Source: Pseudomonadota bacterium (GTDB taxonomy: Bacteria; Desulfobacterota; Desulfobulbia; Desulfobulbales; Desulfocapsaceae). From it: a stretch of 35,337 bases of DNA. Of this stretch, positions 8,141 through 15,961 are shown piece by piece. A program made the translations under genes and the position numbers. The first letter of the stretch is position 1. The number at the start of each line of letters is the position of its first letter. The DNA is taken from positions 1 to 35,337 of the forward strand of contig JAHJLI010000149.1 of assembly GCA_018821785.1 (NCBI GenBank), read 5' to 3'. Below the pieces are notes generated by a model. It saw only the letters and a program-made list of their open reading frames with translations. It was not told the DNA's origin and made no database searches.

Positions 8141-8731
8141 TTAAGCGGTGACCTCAGTTTGTAATCCGTTCATCAGTCGCCGGTACATCCGGTCATATTT
8201 TGCCCTCATCACGAGCTGTGAATCCGTCGCCTTCTTCGAGACATACATCCCGAAAAAGCCGTTACAAGTTGCGAGCAGCAGGGTGGCCACCTCTTCCGGG
8301 TCATCCACCTTCAGACTTCCATCCTGCATGCAGTCGCGCACCCGTTCCACCATAAACCTTTGACTAACCGTGGCATCCTTTACCAGTGCCCCTTTCACCT
8401 TATGTTCGATCGTATGATCCATGGTCAGAAAGAGGATCTCGTAATATTTGTTCTGCTCCGTGGCAAAAGAAAAAAACCGTTCGGCAGCTAGATTCAGCCG
8501 GTCGAGTGCTGTTTGTCCAGCCAGAGCCGGTTGCAGATAAGAATCGAAGGTCCGAAAACCCTCGCGCAGTACCTGATGATGCAGAGCCTCCTTGTTTTCA
8601 TAGTGCCGATAAATGGCCGTCGGCGAGATCCCCGCCCTCTCGGCGACCTTGCGCATGCTCATGCCCTTGTAGCCTTCGAAAAGGTAAATATCGCATGCAG
8701 CAGAGAGGATGTTTTCTTTTGTATCATTCAT
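8141..8731 (-). CDS. TetR/AcrR family regulator
   Basis: A DNA-binding regulator of 196 residues if started at the ATG at 8731; an in-frame ATG at 8749 would add six residues. The N-terminal helix-turn-helix is clear: ILSAACDIYLFEGYKGMSMR followed by KVAERAGISPTAIYRHYENK. The C-terminal ligand-binding half is helical and not assignable to a ligand from sequence. The gene is directly upstream of the acyl-CoA dehydrogenase on the same strand. Both possible starts lie inside or at the edge of a perfect 20-bp palindrome, and neither has a recognisable Shine-Dalgarno sequence. It probably represses its own transcription and that of the dehydrogenase, with an acyl-CoA or fatty acid as plausible inducer (inference from context). 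Confidence 0.9.
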   Translation of the reverse strand: MNDTKENILSAACDIYLFEGYKGMSMRKVAERAGISPTAIYRHYENKEALHHQVLREGFRTFDSYLQPALAGQTALDRLNLAAERFFSFATEQNKYYEILFLTMDHTIEHKVKGALVKDATVSQRFMVERVRDCMQDGSLKVDDPEEVATLLLATCNGFFGMYVSKKATDSQLVMRAKYDRMYRRLMNGLQTEVTA

Positions 8732-8749
8732 GTTAACACTTGTTAACAT
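8730..8749. promoter_or_regulatory. Palindromic operator overlapping the tetR start codon
   Basis: A perfect palindrome: ATGTTAACA, CT, TGTTAACAT. It contains GTTAAC-N4-GTTAAC, as at 8073-8088. On the minus strand a TTGGCA (5 of 6 to the -35 consensus) occupies 8768-8763, so bound repressor would cover the -10 region. This is the expected layout for autorepression. Confidence 0.7.
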
Positions 8750-9450
8750 GAGTTGCGGATTTTGCCAATTTATTTTTTTATCCTGGGGCGTCTTGCTTGT
8801 ATTCCTTCTTATTTCCAGATCGGTAGCACAGAATTATCTGTTTGATATTATTGATTGCGTATCCCCTCTCAAAGAAGTGAAACCATTAATTAAATAACAT
8901 CTTCAATCCGTTATCTGTTTTTTAGTTATGGTGTTTTGAAATTATCTTGACTATGGGCCGAGAGCGATTTGTTACGTATAATCAGTAACTAAGGTTAACC
9001 TTTGAGGTGTACCTTGAAAAAGAGGCTTGCCATAGCAAATCGATCCCTGCTGTAACACGGATTTAGTCAAAATCCACAGAAGAGATCCCTAGGCAATTCA
9101 TGTCGCATCCCTTATTCTCAGTACATCTACCACCCTGCATGCCGAAAAAGATTCGCCTCCTGCCATGATCCCCATTATATAAAAGTCGTATAAATGTGGA
9201 GATGAATTTTGATTTTTTCTGAAAAAATGTCTTGTCGGCCGTGGTCCAATACCAGTTATTGGTATTAACGTAAAAATAATTGTGAAAGCTTTTGGAAAAA
9301 GGTAGTTTTGATGCATTGGATCGGATGGCTCTTCGCGGGAAGGGACTTATTTAATATTCCCGAAAAAAGCGACTAATTATCACCTCACCCAATCCAGCTT
9401 TATTAAAAACGTACTCTCCTCCGCAGATCTTACTATTTCCACGAATTAAT
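8750..9450. other. 701-base spacer before the MFS gene
   Basis: No gene is supported here. Short open frames lack family resemblance and good starts. By eye it is AT-rich. It contains the GTTAAC-centred palindrome at 8991-9002 and a loose inverted repeat around 9336-9366 (CGGGAA ... TTCCCG followed by AAAAAA). It presumably holds the promoters of the divergent tetR and MFS genes. Confidence 0.5.
8991..9002. repeat. 12-bp palindrome AAGGTTAACCTT
   Basis: A perfect palindrome centred on GTTAAC, the hexamer found paired in the two proposed TetR operators. Only one hexamer is present, so it may be a weak half-site or chance. Confidence 0.35.
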
Positions 9451-10641
9451 ATGAGCAAACGCGCCTTGGCGGTCTTTATTGCCTGTTTTTTCACGGTTTT
9501 GACCCACTATTCCATCCGTTACAGCTATGGAACCTTGTTACCTGGGATGTTGCCGGCACTTGATATTACCAAAGCTCAAGCCGGTGTTATTTATTCCTCT
9601 TATTTCATTGCTTACATGATTTTTTCACCGATAATGGGATCGCTGTCTGATAAATATGACATGCGGTTGATTATCTCTATCTTTGTCACCCTCATGGGCG
9701 CGGGCGCTTTTCTGATGCAGTTTCCTACGGGCCTCTGGCAAGCCTGTCTCTTTTTTGCCATCACCGGAATTGGCTGTGCGGCCTGTTGGGCACCGATAAT
9801 GGCGTTGAGCCAGAGATGGACAAGCGACAAGAAACGGGGATTGAGTCTTTCACTGGTTGATGTGGGCAGTACTATCGGCGTAATGACCGCCGGAGCTGTC
9901 ATACCGATGCTGATAGCTGAATCTGGTTGGCGTTTCGGCTGGCAGGTTCTAGGGATTTTCGGGATGTGCCTGGGCGCGGTGAATTATATCTTGATTCGTG
10001 ATCGTCCAACTTCTTCAGCAACAGCCACAATTCAAAAAGAAGGTTGGGGAAAACACACTGGCGTTACCTATCGCCAACTGCTTTCTAACCGCAGTTTCTG
10101 GATGATCGGACTAGCCTATCTGTTAGTTGGTGTTTCTATTCAGATCCCTTTCACTTTCCTCAGTACGTATGCGGTTCAGGAATTGGGATTCTCCTATGAA
10201 ACCGCCACTCGCTTGATAACCCTTATCGGAGCTGCTGGATTGATTGGCAAACTAACGTTGGGGCCGTTTTCGGACAAAATCGGACGAATCAGAATCATGG
10301 CTCTCTGTTCCATCCTGATCATGATCGGTTGCCTGGGAATTGCTTTCAGCCACGGCTGGATTCTATTCGTGCTTACTTTCATCTTCGGTATTGGTTACGG
10401 CGCCTGCTGGTCAATGTACGCTGCCTGTGCTGCGGATTTCTTTTCCAAAGAATCCTCTGGCACCATTATCGGCCTCTGGACGGTCTATCTTGGCATCGGC
10501 CTGACCATCTCCCCTGTCGTTGCTGGCTGGACAGCCGACATCACCGGAACCCTGCACTGGGCCTTTATCATCTCCGGTATCGGCGGTTTGGGGTCAGTGG
10601 TTTTGCTGTTACCATTGTTGAAAAATAAAAAAACGGGATAA
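9451..10641 (+). CDS. MFS transporter
   Basis: A 396-residue inner-membrane transporter with 12 predicted membrane segments. It has the loop 2-3 motif GSLSDKYDMRLI (the MFS G-x3-D-x2-G/D-R-R/K signature) and its second-half counterpart GPFSDKIGRIRIM. The proline/glycine-rich helices and length match the major facilitator superfamily, closest by eye to small organic anion porters. The substrate is unknown. The ATG at 9451 has no clear ribosome-binding site, but no better start lies nearby. The gene stands alone: a long spacer precedes it and gene debris follows. Confidence 0.88.
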   Translation: MSKRALAVFIACFFTVLTHYSIRYSYGTLLPGMLPALDITKAQAGVIYSSYFIAYMIFSPIMGSLSDKYDMRLIISIFVTLMGAGAFLMQFPTGLWQACLFFAITGIGCAACWAPIMALSQRWTSDKKRGLSLSLVDVGSTIGVMTAGAVIPMLIAESGWRFGWQVLGIFGMCLGAVNYILIRDRPTSSATATIQKEGWGKHTGVTYRQLLSNRSFWMIGLAYLLVGVSIQIPFTFLSTYAVQELGFSYETATRLITLIGAAGLIGKLTLGPFSDKIGRIRIMALCSILIMIGCLGIAFSHGWILFVLTFIFGIGYGACWSMYAACAADFFSKESSGTIIGLWTVYLGIGLTISPVVAGWTADITGTLHWAFIISGIGGLGSVVLLLPLLKNKKTG

Positions 10642-10804
10642 TTACCAAACCAGATGAAAAGGGTCAACCTGCAATGGCTTTTGCAGATAATTCCTATTGA
10701 AACCATGCATACCTATAGGTCTGCATGTGCTAGTTATTACCGCAAAGTGAAAGCAATTCAGACAGATATCAATAAACTCACAAAAAACTATAAGCCAACC
10801 GTTC

Positions 10805-11102
10805 CAGAACCTGTCAGAAAAAACCCTGGTCATCGGCACCCAACAAAGGCGAACCGGTCTACCCGAAGAATGTTGCGGAGGTCATTGACGGCTTCAAGGA
10901 AGAAACCAGAATGTCCCGACTTAATGGCCAGGATGCCGTCAATCTGTCGGTGAAGAAGCGCTCCTGCAACAATATCATCGCCATCAGCAACAAGGTCGAC
11001 AAAATTATCAAGAAAGCACAAGTCAAGTGGCCGCAGGGTATCAAGATCACTAAGGTGCGTGATAAATTCGGGGATATTGAATTGAGGGGGGCCAGATTTT
11101 AG
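10805..11102 (+). pseudogene. Fragment of an RND efflux pump inner-membrane subunit (AcrB/HAE1 type)
   Basis: From about 10838 the frame reads PVYPKNVAEVIDGFKEETRM, then LNGQDAVNLSVKKRS and NIIAISNKVDKIIKKAQ before WPQGIKITKV. This matches the periplasmic porter domain of HAE1-family RND pumps (usual form: VRDVAEVIDGFKE...VKKRSGxNII). The upstream bases (10805-10840) continue the homology (KTLVIGT) only in another frame, so there is a frameshift near 10840. The fragment then ends at TAG 11100-11102 shortly after the KVRDK segment. About 100 residues of a roughly 1000-residue protein remain, so this is a decayed remnant, not a functional gene. Confidence 0.75.
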
Positions 11103-11580
11103 TAAATAATATTGAATTCTCAAAAGTCCAAGAATGGCCTTTTTAGAGCTATTTTATTGACAATGATCAAGCTAAAACAGCTCAGGAGTTATACGTAACA
11201 AAAACATTGCCATTTAACATTCTTGCTCTATCAGATGTTCTCATTTTAAATTGATAAACACTATTGAATTTACATGCGCCATAACTGTCAATGTAAGAAA
11301 AATGTAAGATATCGCTGCAAAAATTACACCTTAAAGATTAGTTGGGTTTTTGGACAATCTTATGTAGAAGTTCGGGGAGAATTATAAAGTGATGCCCTAT
11401 CATTTTTCTTCTCCCTCCCGCACAAAATTGCTTATTCCCAGTCATCTTTAAAATATATTGATTACTATGCATTCTCCAATTCCGTTACAATTCACAATTG
11501 ATCCTGCCAACCATCGGGCAAGGCAGCCTCTCATGTAAGCATGGCTGGCCTTCAATTCAAAACCGGCAAAGGAAAAAATC
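11103..11580. other. AT-rich spacer before the triple-repeat gene
   Basis: 478 bases with no supported gene. By eye it is strongly AT-rich. The last 12 bases hold AAAGGA, the ribosome-binding site for the gene starting at 11581. I looked for known riboswitch motifs and found none. Confidence 0.5.
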
Positions 11581-14500
11581 ATGTTACCTGGTTCCACCCA
11601 AAAAAGACCAAGCTCTGACCTCGCTGGGAAAAGTCTTCGTTGCTTGCTCCCCGTGCTCTTTCTTTTTGTCGCCAGCACCTGCTTTGGAAATATTTATATC
11701 TGCGTCAACGAAGATGGTAATAAAACCTTTCAGGACTATCCATGCATGCACAAAATACAAACCACGGAAGTAGAGAAAAATAAACGTCAGTATCCCGAGG
11801 CAACAGGTAATCTGGTCAGCCGGCAGGCCGGAACTGTGACAGCCGTCAGGCCGGAGATTGGCGAAAAAAAACCAGGTATCATCAAAAATTTCCAGGCATT
11901 CTATTACGATAGAAGTAGAGGTAATGAGGTAGTTTATTCAGAATGTGTGGACATACCAGCCCTCAGCTATGTATCTAAGGATTTCCACGATATTCCGGCA
12001 GAAAAACTGTCCGCATACTGGGTGGGTAATCTCGATTTTCCGAAAGAAACCCGGAAGAGCATCAATATATTCGAATCAAGAGGCAAAACAACTCTCTTCA
12101 TCAACGGAGTGAAGATTTGGACTGGTGGAAATCGCTATTCTCATTCACTCAACTATCTTTTCCCGGCCGGAAAATCCAAAATTGAGGTGCGTTTTGAAAG
12201 TGACTATTTTTCAGTAGGTTTTCTGCTGACATTTTCAGATGCAGGCAAGCCGTTCAACGATAAGTCACTTACCGACAAACTCGCGGGCATCGGAGACTAC
12301 GACTCCATGTATTGCGGAGCCTACGAGGGCACTCTGCCAGATAAAACAATAGGAGTGAATATTAAACAGCATGCAAAACCGCTGGTGCTCTTCCTGAGTT
12401 CTTATGAGCCGATCATCTGGGACTTTGACACCCATAACACCGAAAATCTTAAGGCAGTAGTTCTCTCCTCCAAACATTTCGGCTCAATAGCCAAAAATCT
12501 TCCATCACAGATACCCGTGTATTATGGAGAGATACCCTACGTCACCGACTTTATTCCCCAGAGCGGCACCAGCAGGGGACAGACCTTCAAAAACATTGCT
12601 CTTCAAATTCAATCAATTACCAGCAGAAAACCGATTAGTTTCAGTGGCAAATATTCTTTACCGCGAATACACCTTCCAGACCTGATTCTCGACGAAAAGC
12701 ACTACAATGAAATTGGTCTGTCTCTTGCTACACAGGGAGTCCCTCCGGTCGAACTTCGGGAAATGCAAATGCAGAAAGTGTTTGAGCCCACAGCTGCGGT
12801 AGAAGGACAGCAGACAACCCACGGCCCACAAACCTCAACTGATAAGAGCCATCCAGAAAGCTGGGCAAACTACCTCCACATCAATAATACCGACATCCCG
12901 ACAAACGCATTTAGAGCTTATTACTGCGACAATCGCCGACCCGGCCAAATTAAATATTCTGAAACAGTTACCTATCCTGCGGTCAATACAGTCGATGAAA
13001 AATTCCACGATATCGCCGCTGCCGATGTCAATGGTTACTGGGTGGGTACCTTTACCGCCGATGAAGATACTGAAAAAATATTATCAATCGCTCAGTCGAG
13101 TGCCGAATCTGCTGTCTTTATTGATAATAAAAAAATTTGGCAGGGGCTGAACAGTTCGCATGTCCTGTCTGTTAACTTGACCAAGGGGCAGCACAAGATT
13201 GAGCTTCAGTTTACCAGCCGATCAAGATCTACAGGTTACCAGGCTCTTCTCACAGACAAGTACGAAACGCTGGACACCAATGCTCTCGGCCGGGAGTTAG
13301 CCAAAATCGGCGATTTTGATGTTATGTATTGTGGTGCACAGAAAAGCGGAAACATTGACAATGCCATCCCTATAGACCTAGCAGCCCTGAAAAAACCAAC
13401 CGTCGTTTTCCTCAGTTCCGGAAGATCCGTTGTATGGGATTTTCAGAATACGGCCGATAAAAATCTTCGGGCAGTGGTACTCTCATCGGAATCTGGAGTG
13501 ACAAATATCATTAATATTTCCGGGGGTACGGCAATCTATCACTTTGGCAGGCTGCCGGTTTCGACCGAATTCATACCATCCAGGCCTATTGATTTTAGGA
13601 ACACCTTTAAAAATACTGCGCTGCAAATCCAGGCCATTGCCGGCCGCAAACCCATGGGCTTTGCAGGCGCCTATACTCTTTCACGGGCTCAACTCCCGGA
13701 ACTCCAACTCAATGAAGATCGGTATCAGGAGATTGGTCTCACCATGCAAACAACGGATTTTGACATTAAAAATCTACAGTACGAGGCGTTGGACAGAGTG
13801 TTTGAACCAGGCCCACAGAGCAAAAACCAGCAGGGCAAATTAATTGATTCTACAAAGGAGAAAGGACAGCCCGCATCCTGGGGAAATAGACTGAATCCAT
13901 CCGGAGAAGTGCCGGTCGATAAGTTCAAAGCTTTTTATTTTGATATTAATCGCCCTACATCATCAATCATCACCGAGACGGTAAGCGACGTCGGGATCCA
14001 GTTCGGTGACAAATATGAGGGCATACCTGCCCAAAGTTTTGCTGCGTACTGGGTTGGCAAACTCCATTATTCGCAGCCCAGAAAAGTCCGTTTAACACTC
14101 AGCCAGAGCAACGCAACAAGCAGAATCTATCTCGATAACGTAATGATTTATAACGGTGGAGGTGACCCCAATAAGATTATTGACATGGAGTCGGGAGATC
14201 ATTTGATTGAACTTGAACACATTAATAATTGGCATACAACCGGAGTTTTCCTGTCGATAAAGGAACACCAGCAGATACTCACCTATGAAAACATCAGAGA
14301 GCAGCTTCATACTGTCCTGCCTGAAGATACCCAAACACTCTATGCGGGACTATACGAGAGCTCATCCCAGGACAGTACTGTCACAGTCAATGTCAATGAT
14401 ATGGGCAAGCCGCTGTTTCTGATTCTCAACTCATATGATCCGATTAAATGGATCATTCAGGGACCCGGCAAAGGCCAGGTTAAAGCAGTGTTGCTGGCGA

Positions 14501-15204
14501 GCTTTAAATCGTTGAGTGAGATTCGAGGCGAATTGCAAAACGGAATCCCGAAATTTTATTACAGGCTGCCAAGTATAAACCATGGCCTCACGCCACGATG
14601 CAGTTGCACTGAAGCCGGCTACCACTGCGAGGGAGAATATTTTCTCGATCTGGCTGAAAATATACAATTTTTGTTCCATCGCAAAGTATCGGGATATACC
14701 GGAAAATATTCAGCAGATACAATCTGGCTCCCTGAAACAACCATGACCAAAGAACAATATAGTTCCCTGCGTGAAGAACAGGCCCGCACCAAACAAGAAG
14801 AGCAAGAATGCCCTGTGGCCGAAACATATAGGCATACAGAGAAAAAGAAAAAAGAACTCCCGGACCAGGAAAAACGTGCCATGTTGGAATTGCCGCAGGT
14901 CCAGGTAGCATTGACGGCATTTAATTACATCCAGACCAACGAATTCGACAAATTCAAAACTCTTCTGACAGATGAACTCCTGCGATCGTCAGAGAATCAG
15001 ATACAGGATAATTTTGTCAATTTCCACAACCGGTTGGCCGGAGTGACCACGATAGATCTGGCCTCAGAGCCTCAACTCACCTATCGTCACCATCGGAAGA
15101 ATACTGTTGTTGCAGTAGAATTCATGAAAAATGGAAAACTCTTTTTCGAGGGAATGCTGTTTTTAGTAGAAGGCAAGAATGGTTGGAAGGTGAGCAGATT
15201 TTAG
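11581..15204 (+). CDS. Large secreted protein with three ~300-residue PA14-like repeats
   Basis: A 1207-residue exported protein I cannot assign to a named family. A Sec signal peptide (residues about 19-36, ending near STCFG) is followed by IYICVNEDGNKTFQDYPC, which resembles a DUF4124-type start. Three repeats then lie at about 104-405, 443-742 and 781-1070. Each opens with F-x-A-(F/Y)-Y-x-D, then a segment (FHDIPA...YWVG, and later the FING/FIDN/YLDN strand and KIW or MIY) resembling a PA14 sugar-binding sandwich. A second part follows with (M/L)Y-(C/A)-G, KP-x3-FLSS and AVVLSS. Repeats 1 and 2 are closest. A Lys/Glu-rich linker leads to an NTF2-like C-terminal domain from about residue 1100. 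AAAGGA precedes ATG. It probably acts in the periplasm or at the cell surface. Carbohydrate binding is a guess. Confidence 0.8.
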   Translation: MLPGSTQKRPSSDLAGKSLRCLLPVLFLFVASTCFGNIYICVNEDGNKTFQDYPCMHKIQTTEVEKNKRQYPEATGNLVSRQAGTVTAVRPEIGEKKPGIIKNFQAFYYDRSRGNEVVYSECVDIPALSYVSKDFHDIPAEKLSAYWVGNLDFPKETRKSINIFESRGKTTLFINGVKIWTGGNRYSHSLNYLFPAGKSKIEVRFESDYFSVGFLLTFSDAGKPFNDKSLTDKLAGIGDYDSMYCGAYEGTLPDKTIGVNIKQHAKPLVLFLSSYEPIIWDFDTHNTENLKAVVLSSKHFGSIAKNLPSQIPVYYGEIPYVTDFIPQSGTSRGQTFKNIALQIQSITSRKPISFSGKYSLPRIHLPDLILDEKHYNEIGLSLATQGVPPVELREMQMQKVFEPTAAVEGQQTTHGPQTSTDKSHPESWANYLHINNTDIPTNAFRAYYCDNRRPGQIKYSETVTYPAVNTVDEKFHDIAAADVNGYWVGTFTADEDTEKILSIAQSSAESAVFIDNKKIWQGLNSSHVLSVNLTKGQHKIELQFTSRSRSTGYQALLTDKYETLDTNALGRELAKIGDFDVMYCGAQKSGNIDNAIPIDLAALKKPTVVFLSSGRSVVWDFQNTADKNLRAVVLSSESGVTNIINISGGTAIYHFGRLPVSTEFIPSRPIDFRNTFKNTALQIQAIAGRKPMGFAGAYTLSRAQLPELQLNEDRYQEIGLTMQTTDFDIKNLQYEALDRVFEPGPQSKNQQGKLIDSTKEKGQPASWGNRLNPSGEVPVDKFKAFYFDINRPTSSIITETVSDVGIQFGDKYEGIPAQSFAAYWVGKLHYSQPRKVRLTLSQSNATSRIYLDNVMIYNGGGDPNKIIDMESGDHLIELEHINNWHTTGVFLSIKEHQQILTYENIREQLHTVLPEDTQTLYAGLYESSSQDSTVTVNVNDMGKPLFLILNSYDPIKWIIQGPGKGQVKAVLLASFKSLSEIRGELQNGIPKFYYRLPSINHGLTPRCSCTEAGYHCEGEYFLDLAENIQFLFHRKVSGYTGKYSADTIWLPETTMTKEQYSSLREEQARTKQEEQECPVAETYRHTEKKKKELPDQEKRAMLELPQVQVALTAFNYIQTNEFDKFKTLLTDELLRSSENQIQDNFVNFHNRLAGVTTIDLASEPQLTYRHHRKNTVVAVEFMKNGKLFFEGMLFLVEGKNGWKVSRF

Positions 15205-15331
15205 AATAAAGGTAACTCAGCAAGCTTTCGACGAGTTTACAGGCGACAGCTCGAAAACTAAAGGGGATTTATATTCCCGACGCAAAATAATTCCGGACCT
15301 CGCCCACTTGAGATTGCCAAACCATATCTCA

Positions 15332-15673
15332 TTATATTCTCAATAACTTAGAATTGAATATAACTACTGCCTTTAAGGGCGAGGACAAATCTGCGTGTCG
15401 CAAAATGACCTTACTGACAATTTCAATTGGGGTGCCGGATCTCGAGGCATAAGTCGCTGCGTGTCGTCTCAGATCATATGGACGAAGTTCGATTTCAACC
15501 ATGTTCCCCGCCTTTTTTACCATGGACCAGGCAGCAACATATGAGATGGGGAAAATTCGATCGTTCAAACCGATTTTATTGGTTCTGACGTAGTCGTTTA
15601 ACCTTTAGATGATGGCTGGCCTGAATATGAGGAGACTTTTATCGATGTGCAGGCATGAAAATCGTCTGTTGCG
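15332..15673 (-). pseudogene. Broken tyrosine recombinase (phage-type integrase) remnant
   Basis: Read on the minus strand, the 15568-15332 part gives DRIFPISYVAAW and then LRPYDLRRHAATYASRSG and IVSKVILRHADLS, the Arg/His box of the XerC/integrase catalytic domain. After HADLS the homology stops, so the catalytic tyrosine is missing. Upstream the same frame continues through RLNDYVRTNK, but an in-frame TAA near 15604 interrupts it before a further integrase-like stretch (CLHIDKSLLIFRPAII). No start codon or intact N-terminal domain remains. This is a scar of a mobile element and suggests insertion or loss at this locus. Confidence 0.7.
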
Positions 15674-15890
15674 AAATACTGTTGCCAAATTTGGGTGATT
15701 AATACAATATTTTTGCAGGAAAGGGCATTTTTCAGGAAGCCCGAAGAAAGCAATGGCTTATCACCGCACCTATCACCCGCGTTAGAGTGTTTCAGTCCCA
15801 TCCAAGTACCCTTGTTTTTGCTGAAAAATCGAAATCTTCAGATGCAGTTATACGACCACCCCCCAAAAAAAAAGAAAAGGAGGACTAAGG

Positions 15891-15920
15891 TTGACAATTT
15901 TCTACAAGGTAACCTAAGAT
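15891..15920 (+). promoter_or_regulatory. Candidate sigma-70 promoter for the hybrid kinase gene
   Basis: TTGACA (15891-15896) is a perfect -35 hexamer. After 18 bases comes TAAGAT, matching 4 of 6 of the -10 consensus. Transcription would start near 15927, leaving room for the GGAGG at 15947 and the ATG at 15962, and it argues against any earlier start. Confidence 0.5.
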
Positions 15921-15961
15921 ACAGTGAGCTTGTCCCTGCTGAGGGTGGAGGAAAAACATTT

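Noticed and set aside
9098..9316. 72-codon minus-strand frame in the spacer before the MFS gene
   Set aside because: No start signal or recognisable domain, and it lies in AT-rich non-coding sequence.
15695..15961. Longer start for the hybrid kinase
   Set aside because: The extra 89 residues include a basic, low-complexity stretch and run across the candidate TTGACA promoter. The ATG at 15962 has a strong ribosome-binding site and leads into a signal segment.
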